This document shows, in pieces, positions 54,209-62,201 of a stretch of DNA of 64,000 bases. Each line of letters opens with the position of its first letter. The first letter of the stretch is position 1. A program made the translations under genes and the position numbers. The DNA is from Bacillota bacterium (GTDB taxonomy: Bacteria > Bacillota > Clostridia > Clostridiales > Clostridiaceae). Where the stretch lies: positions 22,661 through 86,660 of the forward strand of contig JAEXLD010000022.1 in the NCBI GenBank assembly GCA_023445445.1. The letters are read 5' to 3'. The notes under the pieces were generated by a model. That model was not told where the DNA came from. It made no database searches and saw only the letters and a list, made by a program, of their open reading frames with translations.

Positions 54209-54236
54209 AATAAAATTTATCCTTTGTAGTTTATAG

Positions 54237-54974
54237 CTAACAACAGAATAATAAAGCAAGTGCAGCTAAACCAAATAAGCCGCCTCCCCAGCCACAACCA
54301 CAGCCACAGCCTCCACCAAATCCACAATTTCCACCGAATCCGCAGCCACCTCCGCAGCCTCCACCAAATCCGCAATTCCCACCGAATCCACAGCCACCTC
54401 CACAGCCTCCAGCGAATCCACATCCTCCATTGAAACCACAGCCTCCACCACAATTATTAACACATTGAGGTGTAAATACACTACCATTTTTATCAAATAT
54501 AATTATTATTTTTACTGTATTTTCACAATCAGTTATAAACATTTGAGGATATTCACATAAAAATTGTGATATTGCTGGATTAAAAGATCTTACTATTATT
54601 GCATACTCTTGTACTCTATATCTATTTGATACAAGCTCCATGTCCCTATTACAGCTTTCTCTAAAGCTTTCCATATTAAAGTCTAATTCCTCATTATCAT
54701 AGTCATAACAAGAAGATGTAGACTCATTTTTGCAACATGGATTATTTCTTATAACTTTAATAGGACTTGAAATAGCAAATAAATTATTACATGGTAATGC
54801 TGGTGCTTCTAAAATTCCATCACAACCTGTAACTATAATATTAATCTTTATGCCATCTCCACATATACATTTTGGTAAGTTTCTTCTTATTAGCTTTCCT
54901 ATTCCACCATCAGCACAAATAGTCAAACTATATTCGTTACACATGTTGTTAATCTTCTTTAAGCATATTTTCAT
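54237..54974 (-). CDS. Cys-rich protein with Gly/Cys repeat tail
   Basis: A 245-residue protein, ATG 54974 with AAAGGAGAG upstream (the frame extends to 55016 without a site). Residues about 1-165 form a Cys-containing domain of no known family. From about 175 the sequence is a Gly/Cys array with two tandem 16-residue units of the type FGGNCGFGGGCGGGCG, then a short hydrophobic end (LFGLAALALLFCC). The high Cys content suggests disulfide or metal cross-linking, as in spore coat or surface proteins. This is inference. Single gene. Confidence 0.72.
   Translation of the reverse strand: MKICLKKINNMCNEYSLTICADGGIGKLIRRNLPKCICGDGIKINIIVTGCDGILEAPALPCNNLFAISSPIKVIRNNPCCKNESTSSCYDYDNEELDFNMESFRESCNRDMELVSNRYRVQEYAIIVRSFNPAISQFLCEYPQMFITDCENTVKIIIIFDKNGSVFTPQCVNNCGGGCGFNGGCGFAGGCGGGCGFGGNCGFGGGCGGGCGFGGNCGFGGGCGCGCGWGGGLFGLAALALLFCC
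54288..54445 (-). repeat. Tandem repeats encoding Gly/Cys units
   Basis: Inside the preceding gene, 48-base units encode FGGNCGFGGGCGGGCG twice, with shorter GGCG-type units around them. The DNA is locally far richer in G+C than the rest of the window. Confidence 0.75.
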
Positions 54975-55090
54975 TTGTATTTTCTCTCCTTTTATCTTAT
55001 TGTGTAGATAATACATAATATGTTTGTTATCCTTATTGTTTCACTAATAATTTTAAATTGAATATTATTAAATAATTCTGGCTAAAATAT

Positions 55091-55118
55091 AAGAGGATAC
55101 GATAATCAGTATCCTCTT
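55091..55118 (-). terminator. Second of two tandem hairpins after the HesB-like gene
   Basis: AAGAGGATAC and GTATCCTCTT pair with an 8-base loop, followed by ATATTTTAG on the minus strand. Confidence 0.7.
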
Positions 55119-55130
55119 AATATTATGAAA

Positions 55131-55155
55131 AGGAGCTGTGCGCACCACAGCTCCT
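55131..55155 (-). terminator. First of two tandem hairpins after the HesB-like gene
   Basis: AGGAGCTGTG and CACAGCTCCT pair with a 5-base loop, followed by TTTTCAT on the minus strand. Confidence 0.78.
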
Positions 55156-55202
55156 AATTAATTTCTCTATATTTTACAAATATATTATTATATTTATATT
55201 CT

Positions 55203-55478
55203 TTATAAACTTCTTACATAAAATCCATTATTATAAATGTCTTTATCGTACTTTATTTCAATTCCATCACATATTTTTTCATCTTTCTTTGATATTACAA
55301 AATTCACTTCATTTATTGTAAATTTCAAATCTTCTTCTGAGGCAAAATCAGCATATAAATCATATGCAGGCTTTCCACAACCTACAGCTAAAACCTTTAC
55401 CCTTATATTATTATTTGAACTCTTTTCTAATAATTCTAATAAAGCTGATTTCGTTTTTTCGTTAAATAATATTTTCAA
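55203..55478 (-). CDS. HesB/IscA-like protein
   Basis: A 91-residue protein starting at TTG 55478 behind GGAAG (the frame extends to 55514). Fold blocks ILFNEKTKSALLELL and VLAVGCGKPAYDLYADF are those of HesB-like A-type proteins. Only two Cys are visible (VGCG and KICDG), not the classic three, so it may not be a cluster carrier in the ordinary sense. Divergent from the ferritin-like gene; two terminators in tandem follow it. Confidence 0.82.
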   Translation of the reverse strand: MKILFNEKTKSALLELLEKSSNNNIRVKVLAVGCGKPAYDLYADFASEEDLKFTINEVNFVISKKDEKICDGIEIKYDKDIYNNGFYVRSL

Positions 55479-55579
55479 ATTTATCTTCCTTTCTAAACTG
55501 ATGTAATATAACAAATTATATCACTAGAATATCTTCTTTCATATAATATAATACTTAGTATTTAATGGAGATGTTATTT

Positions 55580-56098
55580 TTGAAAAGAGATTATATAGAC
55601 TTTAAAGAAAGTTGTTCAATGATGCTACCTTATCCTGAAATTGATATTAAAGAAAAAAATTTATCTTATTCAAAATTAATTAAAAAATGTTATTGTGGTA
55701 TATATTCAGAATTAACTTTAGTAAATCAATATGGCTATCAGTGTTTTTTAATGGAACCTCATTTAAAAGAAATATTCCGAAAAATTTCAAAGGTTGAAAA
55801 AGAGCATTTAGATATACTTGGTAATATAATTATTGCTTTAGGAGATGTACCCTCTTTTGCATTTGAAAAAAGAAATAAATACTTTTATTGGACATCTAAA
55901 TATATAAATACTGATACCTCCTTAAAAAATATACTAATTAACAATATAAATTCTGAAAAAGAGCTAATAAAAGAATACAGAAAAATTACTACTATTATTG
56001 AAAATGAAAGCATAATTGCTATTCTTAATAGGATAATCTTAGATGAAGAACTCCATATTAAAATATTTAATAATATTTATAAAAATGAATTTAAATAA
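55580..56098 (+). CDS. Ferritin-like diiron-type protein
   Basis: About 172 residues starting at TTG 55580, seven bases after GGAGATG (ATG 55565 has no site). A four-helix bundle is suggested, with Glu and His at YSELTLVNQY, KVEKEHLDIL, SEKELIKEYR and LDEELHIKIF, which fits the E...ExxH pattern of rubrerythrin or Mn-catalase-like folds. No rubredoxin or DUF domain. Function as a peroxide or iron protein is inference. Confidence 0.8.
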   Translation: MKRDYIDFKESCSMMLPYPEIDIKEKNLSYSKLIKKCYCGIYSELTLVNQYGYQCFLMEPHLKEIFRKISKVEKEHLDILGNIIIALGDVPSFAFEKRNKYFYWTSKYINTDTSLKNILINNINSEKELIKEYRKITTIIENESIIAILNRIILDEELHIKIFNNIYKNEFK

Positions 56099-56202
56099 TA
56101 TTAATTAATTTTTGTTTTACTAATTTACTAATTATGTTATAATGGGCTTGATATTATAATTGTTTATTTAACAATATTTCTTAAATAGAAGGAGTTTTAA
56201 TT

Positions 56203-56619
56203 ATGGGTTTCAAAGATAAAATGAGTAAATATTTCACAGATGCATACATGGAAAAATACGGTGATAGAATGACAAGCACAGCAGGTACTGTACTTTCTGT
56301 GAAAATCGAAGAAAAGAACATACTAGGAATTATAAGAAAGCTAACTGCTCATATTTTAATTAAGCCAGATATGGGAAAAGGTGTAGTTAAAACTCAATAT
56401 AAAGTGAAAAAATGGTTTAAAAAGCCTACTTTTATTGATGTTAAACAAGGTCATAAGGTAATAATTATGGGAGTTGAAGGTGAAAAAGGTAAAGCTGATT
56501 CAGAAGTAATTACTATTTCAAATATAGCTAATTTAACTACTAAAAAAGACTTACAACCCTTCGATCATAGCCAATTAAAGAAAGCTAGACAACAAGCAAC
56601 AAGAATGAGAACAAGATAA
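56203..56619 (+). CDS. Hypothetical basic protein
   Basis: A 138-residue, basic soluble protein with GGAG before ATG 56203. It has no recognisable domain; a central region (KVKKWFKKPTFIDVKQGHKV) looks beta-rich with an OB-like or NfeD-like pattern, and the tail is Lys/Arg-rich (KKARQQATRMRTR). The gene is single and followed by a bidirectional terminator. Unknown function. Confidence 0.68.
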   Translation: MGFKDKMSKYFTDAYMEKYGDRMTSTAGTVLSVKIEEKNILGIIRKLTAHILIKPDMGKGVVKTQYKVKKWFKKPTFIDVKQGHKVIIMGVEGEKGKADSEVITISNIANLTTKKDLQPFDHSQLKKARQQATRMRTR

Positions 56620-56641
56620 GATATAAATCTTATTTAAATAG

Positions 56642-56680
56642 AAAAAATAACTGCCTCATAATATGAGACAGTTATTTTTT
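56642..56680. terminator. Bidirectional terminator
   Basis: AAAAAATAACTG and CAGTTATTTTTT pair, with an inner CTCATA/ATGAG stem, between convergent genes. Confidence 0.9.
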
Positions 56681-57834
56681 TAGTTAAATACTACAAGTTC
56701 TGTTTCATCAATTGCCTTTTTAACTAATTCTTCAATATCTAAAGATTCTTCTGATTTTCTTATTAAATCTAATCTTGGTTTAGTTTTAGGATGTTTTGGT
56801 ACAAATATTGTACAGCAATCTTCATATGGTAAAATTGATGTTTCATAAGTATCTATTTCTCTTGCTATATCCATAATATCAGTTTTATCCATAGCTATTA
56901 AAGGCCTAAATACTGGTCTATCAGCGCAATCATTACTTACTATTAATCCTTCCATAGTTTGGCTAGCAACTTGCCCTATGCTTTCTCCTGTAGCCACTGA
57001 TTGAATTCCATACTTTTCAGCTAATGAACATGCAACCCTCATCATAAATCTTCTCATGATTATAGTTAATTCATCTTCTCTACAACCATTTATAATAGCC
57101 ATTTGTATTTCTGTAAAAGGTACTATATGTAAATTAACTCTTTCAGTATAATTTGATAGTATCTTAGCTAAGTCCTTAACCTTATCCTTTGCTCTTTCAG
57201 AAGTATATGGATGACTATGATAATATACACAATGTAGTTCAACACCTCTTCTAGCCATTAAATAGCCAGCAACTGGTGAATCTATACCACCTGATAGCAT
57301 AAGCATAGTACTTCCATTAATTCCGTATGGAAGACCTCCAACACCTTTAATTTTATCTTTAGTTGTATAAATATATGCATTTTCTCTAATTTCAATATTT
57401 ACTAGGCAATCTGGATTTTTCACTTTTACTTCTAATCCATTCATATTATAAACTACGAAGGCACCTACTTCTTTAGATGTTTCTAAAGAATTCTTAGGAA
57501 AGGCTTTATTAGCTCTATTAGTTTCTATTTTAAAATTCTTAGGATTAGCTTCTTGAACCTTTCTTAATGCTTCTTCTTTTATAGCTTGCATATCTCTGGG
57601 AACTTCAGTAACAATACATACTTCAGCTACTCCAAATACTTTTCTTACTCTTTCAGTAGCTTCTTCAATATTATCTGCCTTAATGAAATATCTACCTTGA
57701 TCAGAAATTAAGGAATACTCAAGACCTTTTAATTTTCTTTTTATATTATCTCTTAATTTCTTTTCAAATTTATTTCTATTTAATCCCTTTAGAAATATTT
57801 CTGATGCATATTTTACTAGTATTAATTTATTCAT
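56680..57834 (-). CDS. thiI: tRNA 4-thiouridine synthetase ThiI (no rhodanese domain)
   Basis: A 384-residue enzyme that adenylates and thiolates U8 of tRNA and may feed thiamine synthesis. A THUMP domain (about 60-165) precedes a PP-loop ATPase (LMLSGGIDSPVAGYLM). The C-terminus ends after the ATPase domain, so the rhodanese domain of enteric ThiI is absent, as in Bacillus. The neighbouring desulfurase probably donates sulfur directly. The gene overlaps the desulfurase stop by 4 bp. Confidence 0.95.
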   Translation of the reverse strand: MNKLILVKYASEIFLKGLNRNKFEKKLRDNIKRKLKGLEYSLISDQGRYFIKADNIEEATERVRKVFGVAEVCIVTEVPRDMQAIKEEALRKVQEANPKNFKIETNRANKAFPKNSLETSKEVGAFVVYNMNGLEVKVKNPDCLVNIEIRENAYIYTTKDKIKGVGGLPYGINGSTMLMLSGGIDSPVAGYLMARRGVELHCVYYHSHPYTSERAKDKVKDLAKILSNYTERVNLHIVPFTEIQMAIINGCREDELTIIMRRFMMRVACSLAEKYGIQSVATGESIGQVASQTMEGLIVSNDCADRPVFRPLIAMDKTDIMDIAREIDTYETSILPYEDCCTIFVPKHPKTKPRLDLIRKSEESLDIEELVKKAIDETELVVFN

Positions 57835-58976
57835 CTTTTTACTCTCCTCAAAAATGTTAGTGAACTTTTTAGCACTTCTATAACTTTATCAATTTCTTCT
57901 TTTGTATTGTTTTTAGAAAATGAGAATCTAATAGCACTTTCAACTTCAGCTTTATTTAGACCTAATTCTTTAATAACATAGCTTCCTTGAACAGCACTTG
58001 TTTTTGAAGTACAAGCAGAACCTGTAGCAACATAAATATCATTTTCTTCTAATAAATGTAGTAATACCTCTGCTTTAACCCCTATAAAAGATACATTTAA
58101 AATATATGGAGTAAAATCATCCTGTAAAGGACTATTTATTCTTATATTATTTATTTCTCCTAATCTATTTATCATATACTCTTTAAGGGCTTTTACATAC
58201 TCAAAACTAGAGTTAATGTTTTCCATAGTAATTTCTGCTGCTTTGTAAAGGCCAACTATTCCTGGAACATTATGAGTTCCTCCTCTTATTCCAGCTTCTT
58301 GACTTCCACCATTTATTAATGGATTTAATACTATTCCCTTTTTTAAATATATAAATCCAACACCCTTAGGTCCATGGATCTTATGCCCAGCAGCTGTTAA
58401 CATATCAATATTCATCTTTTTTACATCTATGTTTAACTTTCCATAGGACTGAACAGCATCTACGTGAAATCTTGCTCTAGAGCTTTTTTCCTTTATTAGC
58501 TTTCCTATACTTTCAATATCTTGAATTGCTCCCATTTCATTATTTACATGCATTATTGAAACTAACACTGTATCCTTTGAAATATATCTTGCTAATTCTT
58601 CTAATGATATTTTTCCCTCTTTATCAACATTTAAATATGTAACTCTTACACCATTCTTTTCTAACTCTTTATATGTCATTAATACAGAATGATGCTCAAA
58701 TGCAGTAGTAATAACATGATGCCCAGGCTTTACTAATCCCTTTATTATCAAATTATTTCCTTCACTTCCACCTGATGTAAATAGTATTTCATCCTTAGAA
58801 GCATTTAAACTTTTAGCTATAAACTCTCTTGCATCAGTTATTTTCTTTTCAGCTTTTATTCCCAATTTATGGAGAGATGATGGATTACCGAAATATTCCT
58901 CCATGGCTTTTGCTGTTTCTTCTATTACTTCTTTATAAGGTTTTGTTGTTGAACTATTGTCAAAATAAATTTCCAA
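57831..58976 (-). CDS. Cysteine desulfurase (NifS/IscS-like, ThiI-associated)
   Basis: A 381-residue PLP enzyme that turns cysteine into alanine and protein-bound persulfide. MEIYFDNSSTTKP at the start, the PLP Lys in AAGHKIHGPKG and the active-site Cys loop ATGSACTSKT are visible. Its 4-bp overlap with thiI and the lack of an IscU or sufB gene indicate dedication to tRNA thiolation, as for NifZ of Bacillus. A 271-bp upstream region holds several hairpins. Confidence 0.93.
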   Translation of the reverse strand: MEIYFDNSSTTKPYKEVIEETAKAMEEYFGNPSSLHKLGIKAEKKITDAREFIAKSLNASKDEILFTSGGSEGNNLIIKGLVKPGHHVITTAFEHHSVLMTYKELEKNGVRVTYLNVDKEGKISLEELARYISKDTVLVSIMHVNNEMGAIQDIESIGKLIKEKSSRARFHVDAVQSYGKLNIDVKKMNIDMLTAAGHKIHGPKGVGFIYLKKGIVLNPLINGGSQEAGIRGGTHNVPGIVGLYKAAEITMENINSSFEYVKALKEYMINRLGEINNIRINSPLQDDFTPYILNVSFIGVKAEVLLHLLEENDIYVATGSACTSKTSAVQGSYVIKELGLNKAEVESAIRFSFSKNNTKEEIDKVIEVLKSSLTFLRRVKR

Positions 58977-59065
58977 AGTTTATCCCTCCCTTTAGCATTT
59001 TACAATAGATTTACACTTAATATAACAAATTTCTAAAAATAAATAAAGGTAAAGATAAAAAAATA

Positions 59066-59132
59066 GGAGATAAATATCATATTCATTGCTCCGTCGTAAA
59101 CTCCAAGTCGCCTTCATATGATATTTATCTCC
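59066..59132. repeat. Long stem-loop element (AGATAAATAT family, copy 2)
   Basis: 17-bp perfect arms (GGAGATAAATATCATAT at 59066-59082 and its complement at 59116-59132) enclose a 33-base G+C-richer loop. On the minus strand the hairpin is followed by a T-rich run, so it can terminate transcription between the ACT gene and the desulfurase gene. It shares its arm core with the element at 45831-45901. Confidence 0.75.
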
Positions 59133-59153
59133 TTCAAAACTGAATGAAGGAAT

Positions 59154-59188
59154 TTATAAAAAGCTATTCTCATATAAGCTTTTTATAA
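59154..59188. repeat. 12-bp stem hairpin in the nifS leader gap
   Basis: TTATAAAAAGCT at 59154-59165 pairs with its complement at 59177-59188. Next to it lies C7 (59191-59197), unusual in this AT-rich DNA. Role unclear. Confidence 0.55.
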
Positions 59189-59197
59189 ATCCCCCCC

Positions 59198-59226
59198 AAA
59201 AAAGGCTATTTTTAAATAGCCCTTTT
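59198..59226 (-). terminator. Terminator of the thrC-thrB-ACT operon
   Basis: GGCTATT and AATAGCC pair, with A and T tracts on both sides, 22 bases after the ACT gene stop. Confidence 0.8.
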
Positions 59227-59247
59227 TACATATTATCTTCTTGACAT

Positions 59248-59685
59248 TTACTCCATCGCTATAAAATCAACTTTTTCAACATCTTTAATTTTTGATAAGC
59301 CCTCCATTAAAGTAGTTAAATCTCCATTAATAGATGAAATATTAATAGTAAGACTTACATTAGCTTTTTTATTCATAGGTATGCCTTGATTGATAGTTAT
59401 TATATTACCACCTTCTTCAGAAATAAAATTTAATATTTCTGATAACACACCTTTATTATCATTAATCATTAAGTTTATAGTTACCTTCTGTCCTTGATCT
59501 GTTTCAGCTAAATCAAAAACCATTTCTTTATACTTGTAATATACACTTCGACTAATGTTCACAGTCTTAGCAGCTTCAGTAACATCTTTTACCTTGCCTT
59601 CTTTTAATAGTCTTTTTGCATCTACTACTTTTTCATAAACATCTGGTAATGCTCTTTTATCAACAATTAAAAAGTTACCCTTCAT
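59248..59685 (-). CDS. ACT domain protein (UPF0735/PheB-type)
   Basis: A 145-residue protein: an N-terminal helical DNA-binding-like region (VDAKRLLKEGK, VTEAAKTVNISRSVYYKYK) and a C-terminal ACT domain (KVTINLMINDNKGVLSEIL), which senses an amino acid in relatives. It fits the UPF0735/PheB family. ATG 59685 follows AAAGGTGAT and overlaps the thrB end; it is the third gene of the threonine operon, so the ligand may be threonine. Function otherwise unknown. Confidence 0.88.
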   Translation of the reverse strand: MKGNFLIVDKRALPDVYEKVVDAKRLLKEGKVKDVTEAAKTVNISRSVYYKYKEMVFDLAETDQGQKVTINLMINDNKGVLSEILNFISEEGGNIITINQGIPMNKKANVSLTINISSINGDLTTLMEGLSKIKDVEKVDFIAME

Positions 59686-60580
59686 TAGTATCACCTTTAT
59701 ATACTGTAGCCCCCAATTTATCTATAGCAAGCTCTTTAACCTTCCAAGGAATCTCTTTATTTCTTAAAAAGTCTCTTATTTTATTAACTATTTCCTTTTC
59801 ATCATTTTTTATAAGAACCATAATAGTTGGTCCTGCCCCACTTAAAAAACAACTTAAGGCTCCAAAAGATATACATTTATTATAAACTAAATCATAATTT
59901 TTAATTAATGGACTTCTATACTTTTGGTGAATGGCATCCTTACAACCATACCTTAATAAGTCATAATTACCATTTGCAAAAGCAGAAATCATTAAAGATA
60001 CCCTACTTATATTATATATTGCATCTTTAAAGTTAACTTCCCTTGGTAATACCTTTCTGGCAGTTGATGTAGATAATTCAAAATCAGGAATTATAGCTAC
60101 AAAAGTTACTCCATCTTTTATATCAATCTTATTATATACTACTTCTCCATCTTCTAATACTGAAACAACCATTCCTCCAAAAAAAGCAGGTGCTATATTA
60201 TCTGGATGCCCTTCCATTTCAACTCCAATTTTAAATAATTCATGAACTGTTAATGGATTACCCATTATACTATTTGCCCCTAAAAGTCCAGCTACTATAC
60301 ATGTAGAGCTTGATCCTAGCCCTCTAGATATAGGAATTTCTTCTCTTAGTAAATTTATTTTAATCCCCTTAGGCTTATAATTGCATTTTTCAAAACAAGT
60401 TACCATAGCCTTATAAACAATATTTTCTTCATTAGAGAATTCTTCTTTAAATCCATAAAATTTATTTTCTGTACCCTCTTCGGAGAATTCAAATTTATTA
60501 TATAGATTAAAGGCTATACCTAAGGTATCAAAGCCTGGTCCAATATTTGCTGATGTAGCTGGAACTATAACCTTAATCAT
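59675..60580 (-). CDS. thrB: Homoserine kinase
   Basis: A 301-residue GHMP-family kinase that phosphorylates homoserine for threonine synthesis. PATSANIGPGFDTLGIA, the phosphate loop ISRGLGSSSTCIV and the C-terminal LSGAGPTIMVL are all present. It overlaps the thrC stop by 8 bp and the next gene's start by 11 bp, a tight operon. The homoserine dehydrogenase gene is not in the window. Confidence 0.96.
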   Translation of the reverse strand: MIKVIVPATSANIGPGFDTLGIAFNLYNKFEFSEEGTENKFYGFKEEFSNEENIVYKAMVTCFEKCNYKPKGIKINLLREEIPISRGLGSSSTCIVAGLLGANSIMGNPLTVHELFKIGVEMEGHPDNIAPAFFGGMVVSVLEDGEVVYNKIDIKDGVTFVAIIPDFELSTSTARKVLPREVNFKDAIYNISRVSLMISAFANGNYDLLRYGCKDAIHQKYRSPLIKNYDLVYNKCISFGALSCFLSGAGPTIMVLIKNDEKEIVNKIRDFLRNKEIPWKVKELAIDKLGATVYKGDTNEG

Positions 60581-62039
60581 TACTGTCTCCTAGAAAATCT
60601 ATTAAAGAATCTTTTAGTTCATTGACTTCTGAAGTAAAATTATGAATTATTTCTTTCTTATCTAAGTCTATTAGATTTTCTGGTATACTAATTTTTGAGT
60701 AATCATATAACTTATCTATTACTTTAAAATCATCAGTTTTATTAACTTCTAAATCTAATGCCTTTAAAATACTTTTTGGAAACTTATACGGACTTGCTGT
60801 GGAAGCAATTAAATATGGTGTCTCATCTTTAGTATCACTTATATACTTATTTAAAACAACATAAGCTACTGCAGTATGAGTATCAACTAAATATCCCTCT
60901 TTATTATATAATTCCTTTATTGCTTTATACACTTCCCTTGTTTTTGCATAATTCCCATAAAAGTCCTTTAAGTTATTTTTAATTTTTTCATTAACAGTAT
61001 ATACTCCCTTAGAACTTAATTCTTCCATTAAATTCTTTATTTCTTTGCTGTCCCTACCACTTGCTTCAAATAAAAGCCTTTCTAAATTTGATGAAACTAA
61101 TATATCCATAGAAGGAGATTCTGTTAAAATAAGCTCTCTCCTTTTATCATATACTCCTTCATTAAAGAAATCAGAAAGTACATTATTTTCGTTAGATGCA
61201 CATATAAACTTTGCAATAGGAAGCCCCATTTCCCTTGCATAATATGCAGCAAGTATATTTCCGAAATTCCCTGTAGGAACTACTATATTTATTTTTTTCC
61301 CCTTTTCTATTTGTTGCTTATTGACTAATTGAAAGTACCCATAAAAATAATAAATAATTTGTGGTATTAATCTTCCAATATTAATTGAATTAGCAGAAGA
61401 TAGTAAAAAATCTTTTTCTTTTAACTCTTCCCTAAAACCCTTGTCCCCAAATAATTCTTTTACTCCTTTTTGAGCATCATCAAAATTACCATTAATTCCA
61501 ACTACTCTCACATTATTTCCATCCTGTGTAACCATCTGCATTTCTTGTACAGGACTTACCCCATCCTTAGGATAATATACCATAACCTTAAAGCCTTCTA
61601 CATTTTTAAAGCCTTCTAGGGCTGCTTTACCCGTATCCCCAGAGGTTGCTGCTAAAATTACTATTTCCTCATTTATATTAAGCTTATTTTTTGCAAGTTT
61701 CATTGCTTGTGGAAGAAATAATAATGCTGCATCTTTAAAAGCTGAAGTTGGTCCATGATATAATTCTAAAAAATTTTGATTTTCCACTACCTTAAAACGA
61801 TTTGTGTAAGCATCACTTATAGCAGTCTTAAGTTCTTCAGTATTAAAATCTGTAAAATATAATTTTAATACCTCTAAAGCAAGCTCCTCATAAGTCATTG
61901 TTAAGTTACATTCAAGCTTTTCAAATAAATTTGGAAAACTTTCAGGAACATATAATCCCCCGTCTTTAGAAATTCCATTAATAATTGCTTGTGAAGAGGA
62001 TATATCTCTTTCCCCTCCTCTGGTACTAATAAACCTCAT
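60573..62039 (-). CDS. thrC: Threonine synthase
   Basis: A 488-residue PLP enzyme (long subgroup) making threonine from O-phosphohomoserine. The N-terminus RFISTRGGE, the PLP Lys in HGPTSAFKDAAL, AATSGDTGKAAL and NFGNILAAYYAREMGLP are diagnostic. GGGGTGG precedes ATG 62039. A plausible promoter (TTGTAC at 62105-62100, TATTA-type -10 TAATAT at 62082-62077, 17-base spacer) stands upstream; I saw no T-box. Confidence 0.96.
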   Translation of the reverse strand: MRFISTRGGERDISSSQAIINGISKDGGLYVPESFPNLFEKLECNLTMTYEELALEVLKLYFTDFNTEELKTAISDAYTNRFKVVENQNFLELYHGPTSAFKDAALLFLPQAMKLAKNKLNINEEIVILAATSGDTGKAALEGFKNVEGFKVMVYYPKDGVSPVQEMQMVTQDGNNVRVVGINGNFDDAQKGVKELFGDKGFREELKEKDFLLSSANSINIGRLIPQIIYYFYGYFQLVNKQQIEKGKKINIVVPTGNFGNILAAYYAREMGLPIAKFICASNENNVLSDFFNEGVYDKRRELILTESPSMDILVSSNLERLLFEASGRDSKEIKNLMEELSSKGVYTVNEKIKNNLKDFYGNYAKTREVYKAIKELYNKEGYLVDTHTAVAYVVLNKYISDTKDETPYLIASTASPYKFPKSILKALDLEVNKTDDFKVIDKLYDYSKISIPENLIDLDKKEIIHNFTSEVNELKDSLIDFLGDSND

Positions 62040-62076
62040 AAAACCACCCCAAATCCTGGTTTATTTCCCTTTATTT

Positions 62077-62105
62077 ATATTACCATGTTTTTTTGTCATG
62101 TACAA
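62077..62105 (-). promoter_or_regulatory. Possible thrC promoter
   Basis: On the minus strand TTGTAC and TAATAT are separated by 17 bases, about 38 bases before the thrC start. Each box matches consensus at four of six positions. Confidence 0.45.
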
Positions 62106-62128
62106 GTGTTTTTATTTGAAATACAAAA

Positions 62129-62150
62129 AGAGGTTACCTAAGCAACCTCT
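62129..62150 (-). terminator. Terminator of the calcium ATPase gene
   Basis: AGAGGTT and AACCTCT pair with an 8-base loop and are followed by TTTTTG on the minus strand, about 50 bases after the stop. Confidence 0.8.
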
Positions 62151-62201
62151 AATAAAAATTTAGAATGAAAAATGTATAATTATTTATATACTTTGCAGAA
62201 A

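Noticed and set aside
54217..54496. Open frames in other reading frames of the Gly/Cys repeat region, giving Trp/Arg- and Val/Asp-rich products
   Set aside because: They are by-products of the repetitive GGN/TGY codons; the frame with the Cys domain and ribosome site is the real gene.
62040..62160. T-box or threonine attenuator before thrC
   Set aside because: Only about 120 bases are available, no T-box sequence or leader peptide was found, and the only hairpin belongs to the preceding gene.
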